A stretch of 64,000 bases of DNA from Polynucleobacter sp. AP-Sving-400A-A2 (lineage in GTDB: Bacteria; Pseudomonadota; Gammaproteobacteria; Burkholderiales; Burkholderiaceae): contig NZ_CP061312.1 of the NCBI RefSeq assembly GCF_018688155.1, positions 1,364,001-1,428,000 on the forward strand. The letters run 5' to 3'. Position 1 is the first letter of the stretch; each line of letters starts with the position of its first letter. The notes below the pieces were generated by a model. That model did not search any database. It saw only the letters and a list, made by a program, of their open reading frames with translations, and was not told where the DNA came from. A program made the translations under genes and the position numbers. Shown piece after piece: positions 11,002 through 19,508 of the stretch.

Positions 11002-11643
11002 CTAATGCGTGTGATTTTTTGGATTCATGGGCATCTTATTGGGATTGCTATTGGGCATATTCCCACTATTCATCATCTGCTGATGCGCCCCCTTCATCTC
11101 TTGGTGCATTTCTGGGTGGCAGAACTCATGGTCAGCGCTACTTGTACCGCCACCCATATGATGTGTATTGGCACCTTTGTAACCCAATAAAGCAGGATCC
11201 AGCATGCCAACAATCATGGCAATGTGTCCAAAGACCAAAAACAATGCAACGCAGATCGCATGAATTTTCAACTTACCCATTTGATCTAAGGCTTTGTTCA
11301 CAAAACCAAACTCCTGCAGAGCAATCCAAATCAAAGGCAGGCCACCAATGAGATAGCTAGCAACCGCAATCACATCAATAGCGGTACGCCATTCATTATT
11401 TTTAGTAATAGGTAGCACCGCAGTTACCATCAAGTATGCGATCACGCCAATGAAATACAACCCAACCGTCGTGCCCGCAAATCGATTAAGGTGGTAAAAA
11501 AAACCATCGAACTTTCGGGTAAATAAGATATATAACTCAGTAATTGCTAAAGTTTCAGCAAGCACTATCGGTATAGCCATAAAAATTAATAGATTCCACG
11601 GCTGATTGTCAGCTAACAACTCCATGTAGTGAGTCATGTTCAT
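11002..11643 (-). CDS. Multi-pass membrane protein with His/Met-rich tail, possible copper-related function
   Basis: A 213 aa inner-membrane protein with about four hydrophobic segments between residues 17 and 155, followed by a roughly 50-residue tail rich in His and Met (for example HHMGGG, HPEMHQEMKGAHQQMM, ending KNHTH). Such tails typically bind Cu(I)/Cu(II) or Ni. I do not recognise a characterised family; it resembles conserved DUF-type membrane proteins of betaproteobacteria. The neighbour at 11702-12037 encodes a small exported His-containing protein on the same strand, which fits a metal-handling pair. Function is inference. Confidence 0.7.
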   Translation of the reverse strand: MNMTHYMELLADNQPWNLLIFMAIPIVLAETLAITELYILFTRKFDGFFYHLNRFAGTTVGLYFIGVIAYLMVTAVLPITKNNEWRTAIDVIAVASYLIGGLPLIWIALQEFGFVNKALDQMGKLKIHAICVALFLVFGHIAMIVGMLDPALLGYKGANTHHMGGGTSSADHEFCHPEMHQEMKGAHQQMMNSGNMPNSNPNKMPMNPKNHTH

Positions 11644-11701
11644 TACGATTCTCCAAAACGAAAATTATCAAAAGGCATCTCAATACCACAATCAAAAGTG
11701 A

Positions 11702-12037
11702 TTACAGATAATTTCTGGGAGGTTTGTAAATGGATTCAGAAATATTGGATGCAGGCGTTGAAGCATCGCTATGTAAGTGCACATCGACCTGCTGTGATGC
11801 AAAAAACTCAGACGAAACATTCAGAATGGCAACTGCAGCATAGCAATAGTGGGTAGCGCTAGCATTGGTACTAGACTTACCATCCTCAGTAAGGCTAGTA
11901 GATGCAGCCTCTTGGCAATGATCATGACTCGAGGCTACAACAACACTGCTGGCTACATTTAAATCAACAGGCATCATCGCAGCGTTGATTTGGCTAACGA
12001 AAAAACTGAGGAGGAGAAATGTGATGAATTTCTTCAT
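11702..12037 (-). CDS. Small exported His/Cys-containing protein (CopL-like in style)
   Basis: A 111 aa protein with a clear signal peptide (cleavage expected after QINA). The mature part has potential metal ligands in SSHDHCQEA, THYCYA and VHLHSD and ends SESIYKPPRNYL; a Pro-Pro-Arg ending also occurs in some small copper-induced proteins (CopL/DUF2946 type). Only 58 bp separate it from the His/Met-rich membrane protein downstream, so co-transcription is likely. Family placement is tentative. Confidence 0.6.
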   Translation of the reverse strand: MKKFITFLLLSFFVSQINAAMMPVDLNVASSVVVASSHDHCQEAASTSLTEDGKSSTNASATHYCYAAVAILNVSSEFFASQQVDVHLHSDASTPASNISESIYKPPRNYL

Positions 12038-12081
12038 ACTTTTAGTTTACGCTCAAAAGTGATGTGATTCCCAAGCAATTT

Positions 12082-12396
12082 TTATGCAGGGTTTGACTTA
12101 AGTCCACTTGCAACGACGCTTAAGCGAAGACCAACAGAATGGAGGATTCTATTCATAGTTTCGAGAGTTGGGTTTCCATCATCACTCAAAGACTTAAAAA
12201 GCGTTTTTTCGCCAAGGGCAGCATTACGTGCAACCTCGGCCATGCCATGCGCTTTTGCAACCTGCCTAAGAGCCAGCAATAAAGCAGCCCTGTCTTCAAG
12301 CTCCATTACCGCATCTATGTAGGCTGCAGCCTCCTCAGGATCGAGCAATGATTCCATTAAATTAACTTCGTAGCTCTTATCTCGCTTGACCATCAT
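12082..12396 (-). CDS. Addiction-module antidote protein (HTH, HI1420-like family)
   Basis: A protein of about 104 aa resembling the HTH antidotes usually paired with a RelE/HigB-type toxin. The recognisable core is DPEEAAAYIDAVMEL followed by the HTH region VAKAHGMAEVARNAALGEKTLF and DGNPTLETMNRIL. ATG at 12396 overlaps the stop of the upstream ORF (TAATG) and has GAGG just ahead, so translation is coupled; an upstream ATG at 12414 lies inside the neighbour. No toxin ORF is visible beside it: the upstream partner is a short HicB-like ORF instead. Confidence 0.75.
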   Translation of the reverse strand: MMVKRDKSYEVNLMESLLDPEEAAAYIDAVMELEDRAALLLALRQVAKAHGMAEVARNAALGEKTLFKSLSDDGNPTLETMNRILHSVGLRLSVVASGLKSNPA

Positions 12397-12554
12397 TATC
12401 CTCGACGTTTCCAATCTTTTAAATAGTCTATTGCTTTTTCAATAGCCTCATCAAAACCACCGTCAGCAGCAGAGAAGCAGCCCGGTAAATCCGGAACAAT
12501 AACTCCCCATGCTTTGTCATCTCCACCTAACTCAATTGCAATTGGATATTTCAT
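12396..12554 (-). CDS. Truncated HicB-like antitoxin domain
   Basis: A 52 aa ORF matching only the N-terminal HicB fold (MKYPIAIELGGDD, then GVIVPDLPGCFSAAD). Full HicB proteins continue with more of this domain and a C-terminal DNA-binding part, and pair with HicA; both are missing. The start at 12554 is chosen for its strong Shine-Dalgarno (GGAGGG). An in-frame ATG at 12602 overlaps the comEC stop. It is coupled to the antidote ORF downstream, so the pair could act as a split repressor, or be a decayed toxin-antitoxin locus. Confidence 0.6.
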   Translation of the reverse strand: MKYPIAIELGGDDKAWGVIVPDLPGCFSAADGGFDEAIEKAIDYLKDWKRRG

Positions 12555-12598
12555 CTTCCCTCCTCTAGGCCGATATTTTTTCACACTAGTACCAGCAA

Positions 12599-14314
12599 TC
12601 ATTTACCCACTTCTATCGGAGGGCGATGCCACAGCCTTTGCGCATACCTTCTCTGAAGCAGGGGTTCTTCATTTAACTTGTTTGCTTTATAAAAACTCCA
12701 AACCTGTGCACCAGTAGTTGGTGTTTGATAAAACGGAATATTCATGCTTTGGTATCGGGCGGTGACTGTAGGATGCGGATGGCCGTATCGGTTGCGATAC
12801 CCGTTTTGAGCAAATGCTTCATCAGGACTGAGCGCTGCTAAGAGTTCTTGAGATGAGGATGTTTTGCTACCGTGGTGCGGTGCCATGAATATCAAATTCT
12901 GATTCTTTAAATGATTGAGAGCTGTTTGGGTTAAGCGCTCAGTGATTTCGGCCTCACCCTGCTTCTCTACATCACCTGTTAACCAGAATGAAGTGGTTTG
13001 ATTGCGAACTTCTAGAACGCAACTCACTTCATTAGGCTTTCTGGGATGTTGGTCATCAAAAATTGTGTTTTCATGCGGATGCCATATATGAAACTCCACC
13101 CCATCCCATGACCAGTGCTGACCAAAGCGACAGGGAATAGCGGGTATTTTCCTTTCTTCTAAATTGGCTAGCAATGGATTGGTACTTGGAAGAGATCCCA
13201 TCATGGAGTCGAGGTTAATTTCTTTCAGCAGAGTTGCGGCGCCTCCAATGTGGTCGCTATCACTATGACTAATTACCATGCGATTAATATGATGAATTCC
13301 TCTGCCCCTCAAATACGGCAGGATGATTCTTTGACCAGCATTATCTTTTCCCTGAATAGGTCCGGTGTCGTATAGCAGTTTTTTTGTTTTGGTTTCGATC
13401 AGAACTGCCGTGCCTTGGCCGATATCAAGCACCGTTGCGCGAAACTCGCCTTTTGCCAAATGGTGATTAGTCAGCGGCTGAATAAATAGGGTTGTGCACA
13501 ATAAGAGACCTGCTACTCTTGAGAACCAGCTCTCCTGAATAGCACCAGGACGAATCGCTACGAGGATTCCGATAGTAGATAAGGCTAGCGCCCACGAGTC
13601 AGGCTGGCTAGACCAAGCGATTGACCATTTCCAATTAGCCATCCATGCAAGCATGATTGCCAAGTAGTCCATCGTGGCATGTGCTGGTATCAATAAGCAC
13701 TTACCAATGAAATCAGGCAATAAGGCGCCAGCAATAGCTAGTGGTGTCACGATATAACTCACTACAGGAATAGCAATAGCATTTGCCAGGGGTGAAACAA
13801 TTGAGACTTGATAAAACCAGAACAAGGTTAAGGGTAGAAGTGCAATGGTGACAACCGCTTGAACTCGGCATGCTTCACGGAGCGCTTGAATCACTCTATC
13901 TCTCCAATACACCTCCAGCTCTCTACCGGTAGGCAGTCCGAGCAAACCATCAGAATCCTGCATGGCATACAAAATCGCAGCTACCGCTCCAAACGAAAGC
14001 CAGAAACCCGGCGTATAAGGTGCCATCGGATCGATGACTAGTACAAAAAATAGAGCCCACCACCAGATATCAAATGAGCGAGGATTTCTGCCGGACCATA
14101 AAGCAAAGGCAACTACCCCAACCATATACATCGTTCGCTGCGCTGGAATCTGAAAGCCTGCCAACCACGCATACAAGAAGGCTGTCAAAAAACCTACTGC
14201 AGCCGCGACCTTGCCAACCGGAACCCAAAGTGGCAGAGTGTTGCGACGCCAGAGAAAAGTAGCCAGCATGGCACCAAAACCAGCTAGCATCGTTACATGC
14301 AAACCGGAAATCGA
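12599..14314 (-). pseudogene. comEC: comEC, 3' part (C-terminal 571 codons), separated by an inserted element
   Basis: C-terminal portion of ComEC/Rec2, the inner-membrane channel that takes up single-stranded DNA in natural transformation. It begins inside the conserved ISISGLHV motif of the competence domain, continues through many membrane segments and ends with the metallo-beta-lactamase-like domain (ISHSDSDHIGG, MAPHHGSKTSS). The frame runs on into the element, giving an apparent ATG at 14428, but those first ~38 codons are element DNA. The matching 5' part is at 19529-20313. Joining 19529 to 14312 across the shared TC gives one frame of 832 codons plus stop. Whether this fragment is expressed is unknown. 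Confidence 0.93.
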
Positions 14315-14334
14315 GATTACATGCAACAAATACC
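14301..14334 (-). other. Attachment site (attR-like junction, comEC 3' side)
   Basis: In the comEC sense this reads element arm GGTATTTGTTGCATGTAATC, core TC, then comEC sequence GATTTCCGGTTT encoding the rest of ISISGL. The core TC is 14313-14314. Core assignment comes from symmetry of the two element arms; an alternative shared triplet ATT, four bases away, cannot be excluded by sequence alone. Confidence 0.8.
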
Positions 14335-14509
14335 TGTGATTAGTATCTAAACAGAGACTCAACCTAAAGCAACACGGGGGAGTGGGCAGAGCCACTAAAG
14401 CAAAGTAACAGAACCTTCCTCCATGCACAAAAAGGAGAAATTAGAAAATTGCTTATAAAAATTAAAAATGGAATTAAACTGAGTAAAAACAGTTAAAAGC
14501 ATAAAGATA

Positions 14510-14899
14510 ATGAAAAAAATCATACTAATTGCAATCTTTGCAACCTTGCTTCCTATTCAAGCTAATGCTAGCTGGGTAATTTGGGGAGGGAATGACCAAA
14601 AAGAAGTCTATTTTGAAAATACTAGAGTAGTAAAAAACTTAAAAAGTATTGATTTTTGGATTAAGGTTGTATGGCTCAAGCCATGGGCATCCATTGAAGG
14701 CAAGATGCTTATCTCTAGCATGCAAAAGTATCGTATAGACTGTAAAAATGAGCAGATTGCACTGCTCGCAACAAATGAGTTTGCAGATGCTGAAGCAACT
14801 AAATACATTGGGGAGCAAAAGTTTCCAAATCCTGAATTTAAACATATAGCACCAGGCTCGGATGATGAGTTTTATATGAAGAAGATTTGCAATAGATAA
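14510..14899 (+). CDS. Secreted protein, surface-adhesin E-like domain
   Basis: A 129 aa protein with a clean signal peptide (cleavage after ANA). The mature part, WVIWGGNDQKEVYFENTR to HIAPGSDDEFYMKKIC, follows the pattern of small exported proteins assigned to the Adhesin_E-like family: an opening Trp, two conserved cysteines (IDCKNE and KKIC) and an APGS stretch before the last one. It is the only plus-strand gene of the element and sits at its comEC-3' end, so it is probably cargo. Function is unknown; no strong ribosome binding site is visible. Confidence 0.6.
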   Translation: MKKIILIAIFATLLPIQANASWVIWGGNDQKEVYFENTRVVKNLKSIDFWIKVVWLKPWASIEGKMLISSMQKYRIDCKNEQIALLATNEFADAEATKYIGEQKFPNPEFKHIAPGSDDEFYMKKICNR

Positions 14900-15017
14900 A
14901 GAAAAGCTTTAGGTGCTATTCGCAATATATGCACAGGATACTTCAAGAGTAAGGATAAGTGAGCTATTTAATACTTATTTGTGCTTGCCAAGGATGCCAT
15001 AGTAAAAAACTTAATCA

Positions 15018-15542
15018 TTAGACCATTACTCCATAAACATGATTGGTGCCGAGACTTAACCTATCTCTTAGCGAAAAGAGTGAAAAAAACTTTTCAGCAT
15101 CATATTTTATTTCGCCATAATCAGAACTGAAAAAAGCACCTTCAAACGTATCAATAGACTTACACGTTACAAATAAAGAAGGATAGAATTCAGAAATACT
15201 TGCGTCATAGTCCGTACAAAAATAATTGGTATTACCAGAGCAAAACTCACTATCACTGAGGTTCTTATATGCACCAATCAGAAGACTTCTTATTTTCAAT
15301 GTATTAACTTCACCATAAGGATGCTCCCAGAAAAAATCATCTATCACCTCTTCAAAAAACTTCTTTTCAAAGATTTTTTCTTCATCAAGATGGCTTTCAA
15401 GGACTAGGAATTCGCTATTACGTCCAAATACGGCGACAGCTAAACTCCAGTCTTTAAGCAAAGACCTCTCAAAAGTTTCACCGACCCCATCATCAACTCT
15501 GCCTAGTGAGAGGTATGCAATTCTATTTATAGGCTCAAACAT
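15018..15542 (-). CDS. Unknown protein of the element
   Basis: A 174 aa acidic protein with no signal peptide and no motif I recognise. It has many aromatic residues and a cysteine pair in EFCSGNTNYFC. It begins 12 bp after the stop of the ORF at 15555-15896 on the same strand, so the two look like a gene pair. AT-rich codon use matches the rest of the element. A defence, immunity or regulatory role is possible for such cargo, but nothing in the sequence shows it. Confidence 0.55.
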   Translation of the reverse strand: MFEPINRIAYLSLGRVDDGVGETFERSLLKDWSLAVAVFGRNSEFLVLESHLDEEKIFEKKFFEEVIDDFFWEHPYGEVNTLKIRSLLIGAYKNLSDSEFCSGNTNYFCTDYDASISEFYPSLFVTCKSIDTFEGAFFSSDYGEIKYDAEKFFSLFSLRDRLSLGTNHVYGVMV

Positions 15543-15554
15543 TAAGATGAAATA

Positions 15555-15896
15555 TTAATAAACTTGTTCACCATTGACGAAAACTGTAGTTCCGTCATGA
15601 AAACCACGTACTAAGTCGACCTCATCTTCTGAATTGGCACTCTGTAGTAACTCAAAAAACTTATCGGAAATTTCATCTGCTATCTCTTCGCCATCAGATT
15701 CGGAAACTTTCTTTTTTGTTGAGAAATCTGCTGCTATTGAAAAATATTCATTATCTTCATGCGGTATCAAGCGAATATAAGCTTCAGAAACCTTGCCCAT
15801 CTTTGATGGAAAGTAGTTCCCTTCAAGGTCTTCTCTAGCTGAATCTGCAACGTCCTGCAAACCATATTTCTCTTCTAAGGCTTCAAATGGAGTCAT
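15555..15896 (-). CDS. Unknown small acidic protein of the element
   Basis: A 113 aa, strongly acidic protein (acidic residues outnumber basic ones more than two to one), with no hydrophobic segment and no recognised domain. The C-terminus (GFHDGTTVFVNGEQVY) looks like a small beta hairpin. It is the first member of a tight pair with 15018-15542 (12-bp gap). Acidity and small size would suit a DNA mimic, immunity protein or antitoxin, but this is speculation. Confidence 0.5.
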   Translation of the reverse strand: MTPFEALEEKYGLQDVADSAREDLEGNYFPSKMGKVSEAYIRLIPHEDNEYFSIAADFSTKKKVSESDGEEIADEISDKFFELLQSANSEDEVDLVRGFHDGTTVFVNGEQVY

Positions 15897-15950
15897 TTAG
15901 TGCTCACTTTCTTCGTTGGTTTTTAATTAAAACTTCTCATGAAACAACAA

Positions 15951-16454
15951 TTAATTAATCTTAGCTATCGGCAGTAATTCAATGCTATTGGCTCGATAGA
16001 CTGCCTGCCAATCTGCTCTATCAGTCTTGGGTAACAATTTTTCCTCATCCCTGGTAATCCAAGCTATCTCAGCCTGACTTACGACTCGCAGTATTTCCTC
16101 GGCAGTTGGCACAGGCTTTAGTTTAAGTAAGGCTCTTCTGATATCGACCACAGGTTTAGCATGCTCCCAATATAAATCTCCACCCCCAACCCATGCCTTA
16201 GGTGTCCTATATCTTTGTTTCGTTAAGTCACCCAGATTGTTAGCATCTGCAATTTTTTGAGCATTTACCGATACTCTGGGCTCTATAAAATATTCCAGAT
16301 GGCGAATTGCCGTATCAAACATTTTCTTATGCCAAAGCATCTCAGACTCTGTTTGGTCTTTTTGATTAACCAATTTAAGTAAATTTTGAATTTCTAAAAT
16401 CACACTGCTCGGTAGCTCTCTTACGGGCATAGGAATAAGTTCAGATATTAACAA
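15951..16454 (-). CDS. Unknown protein of the element
   Basis: A 167 aa soluble protein that I cannot place in a family. Residues around 90-130 (NLGDLTKQRYRTPKAW, then DLYWEHAKPVVDIRRALL) look like a conserved core. No helix-turn-helix, metal site or membrane segment is evident. It lies 123 bp downstream of the polymerase-like gene on the same strand, with a long inverted repeat in the gap. Confidence 0.5.
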   Translation of the reverse strand: MLISELIPMPVRELPSSVILEIQNLLKLVNQKDQTESEMLWHKKMFDTAIRHLEYFIEPRVSVNAQKIADANNLGDLTKQRYRTPKAWVGGGDLYWEHAKPVVDIRRALLKLKPVPTAEEILRVVSQAEIAWITRDEEKLLPKTDRADWQAVYRANSIELLPIAKIN

Positions 16455-16500
16455 TAGCCTAATTTAGCCTACTTTCAGGAATGCTTATATTTTATATTAT

Positions 16501-16560
16501 GAAATTTGCAGCACATAAGCAATAACTAGTTGCGAAAAGTAGTTTTTTGCTGCGAAATTC
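16501..16560. repeat. 60-bp inverted repeat between element genes
   Basis: Arms GAAATTTGCAGCA (16501-16513) and TGCTGCGAAATTC (16548-16560) are inverted copies matching at 11 of 13 positions. The motif GCGAAA also occurs twice inside (around 16532 and 16552). It lies downstream of the polymerase-like gene. It could be an origin-type, regulatory or terminator structure; there is no T run to favour a terminator. Confidence 0.5.
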
Positions 16561-16577
16561 CCTGTTCAGGTCAAATA

Positions 16578-17951
16578 TCATTTACATGAATCTATTTTAA
16601 TAGCTGGCTTAAATTTCACATCTAGCACTGCCATCCAAGCCTTTTCTAATGCTTTTTTGGCTTTGCTCTTATGTCTACGCTGAACATAAATAGCATCATG
16701 TATTGGTAGTGAAGGGATGTCTTGTTCAATTAGGCTGAGCATAGCCTTCATCAGAATATCCCCTTCTAATCCTTGTAGATAAATTCCATTTCCTTTAAAG
16801 AACTTGCTGTAAAGGATTGGGTAGTCAGATTCAATTGCACTCCAAATAGCATCTCTTTCTGGGTAGGTCAAAATAAAGTCTGTCACATACCAATCTTTCT
16901 CATCGACATCAGGCTTTAATGAGATTCTTCTATCACTAGCACCAATCGACCTAGTAACTAAAAACTTCACTTGCTCCCTAGATGTATTGGATTTGGCAGC
17001 AATATCATCGTAGAAGTTCGCTGGTAGTTTCTTGTTTTCCAATGCCATTAGCATTCTTGGATGATTGGCTGATAAGTCTACTTCTACTACTGGTTTTCCA
17101 TTCAAGAGGGTATTAATTCTGACCCTTGCACGACGGTCAGGAAGACCCTGTAGACGCACATAAACACGTCCGCCTTGCATGGGGTCTTCATAGCTAAATA
17201 TGCGTTTAACAGGTGATTTAAGGGCGTAGGTGACATCTTTTAAATACTCATTAATACGCTTTAATCCAGCTCTGTCTGGGTGGTCTGGTAGTAGCTCTGG
17301 CGAGTAAGAACGTCTTCCCATAGTATGGTTCTGGGAAGGACTGTGAACTGGGTTTTGAGGATTGTTTACTGCAACTAGACCCAGTTTATCTTTCTTCTTA
17401 GCCTTCTTCTCTAGCTTTGGTTTATAGATAATTAAGTGTTCATCATCACCCAAATACTCTTCTTGTATTTCATAAATTAAAGGCAGCAATAGTAGCTCTA
17501 ACTTCTTCGTAGGCTCATAGCTGTTTACTTCTTGTTTTATCTTGCTACCTTTCTTAAAGACCAGATACCTATTCTGTATTAAGGCATTAGTTACAGTATT
17601 TACTGCTCTTAATGTAAACCGAAGTTTCTTATACGTTGCTTCTTTGGTATAGTCCTTGTCCCTACCTGACAGAGACAATCTATGTCTACTCAGAACACTC
17701 ACCACTAGATTACAGATTATTAATCTAAAGGCATGATTTACCATAATTTGAGCATCTTTCCTAGCTTGTTTAAGTAGTGGGTCTAATTCATTCCTAAGTG
17801 CTTGAATGGTGCTTTTAGCAAAGCCTATATTCTTCATTGCTATGGGTCTAGGTAACTCACCTTTTGCATAGGTCAGAGCCATGAGCTTTTTAAGTTCCTT
17901 AACAGGAATACCTGTTTTATCGCTAGCTTCTTGCAGGGATTGAGTGGTCAT
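16578..17951 (-). CDS. Family-A DNA polymerase-like protein of the element
   Basis: A 457 aa protein whose C-terminal half shows, in order, three motifs in the arrangement of family-A (Pol I/T7-type) polymerases: motif A-like VEVDLSANHPRML (Asp 292), motif B-like R325-x3-K329 in REQVKFLVTRSIGAS, and motif C-like LPIHDAIYV (His 418, Asp 419). An ordered stretch before motif A (VRLQGLPDRRARVRIN) binds the region together. The N-terminal 220 residues are helical and basic, with no exonuclease motifs I recognise. Similar proteins occur in other proteobacteria as hypothetical ORFs. The polymerase assignment is my motif-based inference, not a family match. Confidence 0.6.
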   Translation of the reverse strand: MTTQSLQEASDKTGIPVKELKKLMALTYAKGELPRPIAMKNIGFAKSTIQALRNELDPLLKQARKDAQIMVNHAFRLIICNLVVSVLSRHRLSLSGRDKDYTKEATYKKLRFTLRAVNTVTNALIQNRYLVFKKGSKIKQEVNSYEPTKKLELLLLPLIYEIQEEYLGDDEHLIIYKPKLEKKAKKKDKLGLVAVNNPQNPVHSPSQNHTMGRRSYSPELLPDHPDRAGLKRINEYLKDVTYALKSPVKRIFSYEDPMQGGRVYVRLQGLPDRRARVRINTLLNGKPVVEVDLSANHPRMLMALENKKLPANFYDDIAAKSNTSREQVKFLVTRSIGASDRRISLKPDVDEKDWYVTDFILTYPERDAIWSAIESDYPILYSKFFKGNGIYLQGLEGDILMKAMLSLIEQDIPSLPIHDAIYVQRRHKSKAKKALEKAWMAVLDVKFKPAIKIDSCK

Positions 17952-18010
17952 TTATATCTTAATAAGTAGTGAATAAATACCATTAATTCAAACACAGTTT
18001 AGGGTGCTTT

Positions 18011-19489
18011 TCAGGCATACACGTTGCTTAAATCAATCTTTTCCTCCAACATAGTGCCGTCATGCCCAGTAACGATAAGACTTCTCTCGTTAAAGTTAAT
18101 CGCTATCTTCCTGACCACCTGCTTGAAGCACTTATTGTTAAGCAGCCCTTCATTAAGCAAAGCCTTTAAACCACCTTCAACCTCTCTAGCAATGAACGGT
18201 CGCGATAGCATCTTTAACCTAGCTTCTTCAGCCTTCAACTCATCGTATTCAAGCATCTTTGCTGTTAGCTCCTGCCTTAATGTAGGGCTGCCCTTATTTA
18301 CCTTAATGCTGTCTTGTAGTTCTATGATGTCGTCACTCAAGAAGCTAATCGCTTCACCAACTTGCCAAAGCTCACCACCAATATCATCCTTTGGGGGAAC
18401 ATATTGGTAACCCATCAGAGCCATTAAGACCGCCTTAACAATCTTGTCGTAACTAATCGACTGATAGGAACAAGCACTTCTAGCACCCATGCTGTTCGCA
18501 CAAACTAGAGTTCTCCAGATATTCTTAGTGCCATCTTGCCTAACTCGTCCACTCTTACCACTTCGTGTCGCTGTAGCCCCACAAACCGCACAAACGCACA
18601 GTCCACTCAATGGATGAACGCTGTGACTGTCTCTGGTGCTCTTTGAAGTTACACCTTGAAACCTAGTCTTAATCCAGAGTTTCTCAGAGATAACTCTAGG
18701 GTAATAATTCTCATGCCTTACACCATCAGCAGTATTCAGCACCCCTAGTACGGCTTCAGAATTCAACACCTTCTTAACGCTGGATATTCCCCACTTAGCA
18801 GCCTTGGTTGTCGGAGGCTCAACACTTTCATTATTAAGCAGCGTAGCAATCCTTTGTCCACCCAAACCATCAGCTGATAACTTAAAGATTTTCTTTACTA
18901 TTGCAACCTTATCAGCGATAGATTTAGTCCTGTCTTCCTTAACAATCCAGAAAGGCACTCTCTTTGTAAGCTGTACACCATCAGCAACCCTAAGCATCTT
19001 TTGTCGCCAAGCTCTACTTACTCTGTCTGCTTTCGTTGCAGATTCCTCATGAGCTCTAGACATCAGCATGATTGCAAACATCAAACTCATACCGCTATCT
19101 TCATCCATCGACACGCTGGTATAGACCTTATTGTCATTAAGTGTCACGACAACAATACCTTCATCAATCAAGGCACTAAGTTGAGCCAAAGCTTTTCTGG
19201 GTGTCTGTCTGCTTAATCGGTCTAAGGACTCAACCAAGAGATATGAACCTCTCTCAATCTTCCCATCCTCAACTAAGCGGTTAAACACTCCCAATGAGCC
19301 TTTGGTCTGAGCAACCCCTTTGTAGGCACTCAACCCTTCATCAGTAAGCTGTAGGCTTGTGTCCAGTTCTAAACCTAGCTGAGGATTACGCTCTATGTAC
19401 TCAGAAGCTAAGTCTTTCTGCCTGCGAATACTGTCACCCTTAGCCTGCTTCTCAGAGCTAAATCTAATGTACGAATAAGCAATTGGCAT
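18011..19489 (-). CDS. Large serine recombinase (integrase) of the element
   Basis: A 492 aa site-specific recombinase. The N-terminal catalytic domain has the nucleophile in YIRFSSEKQ (Ser 11) and the arginine motif SLDRLSR (residues 88-94). A recombinase domain follows (about 175-285), then a zinc ribbon with Cys 298/300/303, Cys 330 and Cys 340, and a coiled coil near 375-420. Start at 19489 has AAGGGA upstream. The gene begins 20 bp from the element arm at 19509-19528, typical for an integrase beside its attachment site. It should catalyse integration into, and with a directionality factor excision from, comEC. Confidence 0.93.
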   Translation of the reverse strand: MPIAYSYIRFSSEKQAKGDSIRRQKDLASEYIERNPQLGLELDTSLQLTDEGLSAYKGVAQTKGSLGVFNRLVEDGKIERGSYLLVESLDRLSRQTPRKALAQLSALIDEGIVVVTLNDNKVYTSVSMDEDSGMSLMFAIMLMSRAHEESATKADRVSRAWRQKMLRVADGVQLTKRVPFWIVKEDRTKSIADKVAIVKKIFKLSADGLGGQRIATLLNNESVEPPTTKAAKWGISSVKKVLNSEAVLGVLNTADGVRHENYYPRVISEKLWIKTRFQGVTSKSTRDSHSVHPLSGLCVCAVCGATATRSGKSGRVRQDGTKNIWRTLVCANSMGARSACSYQSISYDKIVKAVLMALMGYQYVPPKDDIGGELWQVGEAISFLSDDIIELQDSIKVNKGSPTLRQELTAKMLEYDELKAEEARLKMLSRPFIAREVEGGLKALLNEGLLNNKCFKQVVRKIAINFNERSLIVTGHDGTMLEEKIDLSNVYA

Positions 19490-19508
19490 AAATGTTTCCC
19501 TTATGATG

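Noticed and set aside
10947..11351. Plus-strand 134-codon ORF
   Set aside because: Antisense shadow of the His/Met-rich membrane protein gene; its His content mirrors the real gene.
14314..14428. ATG at 14428 as start of a 609-residue protein
   Set aside because: The first ~38 codons are element DNA read through in frame; ComEC homology begins only at the junction near 14314.
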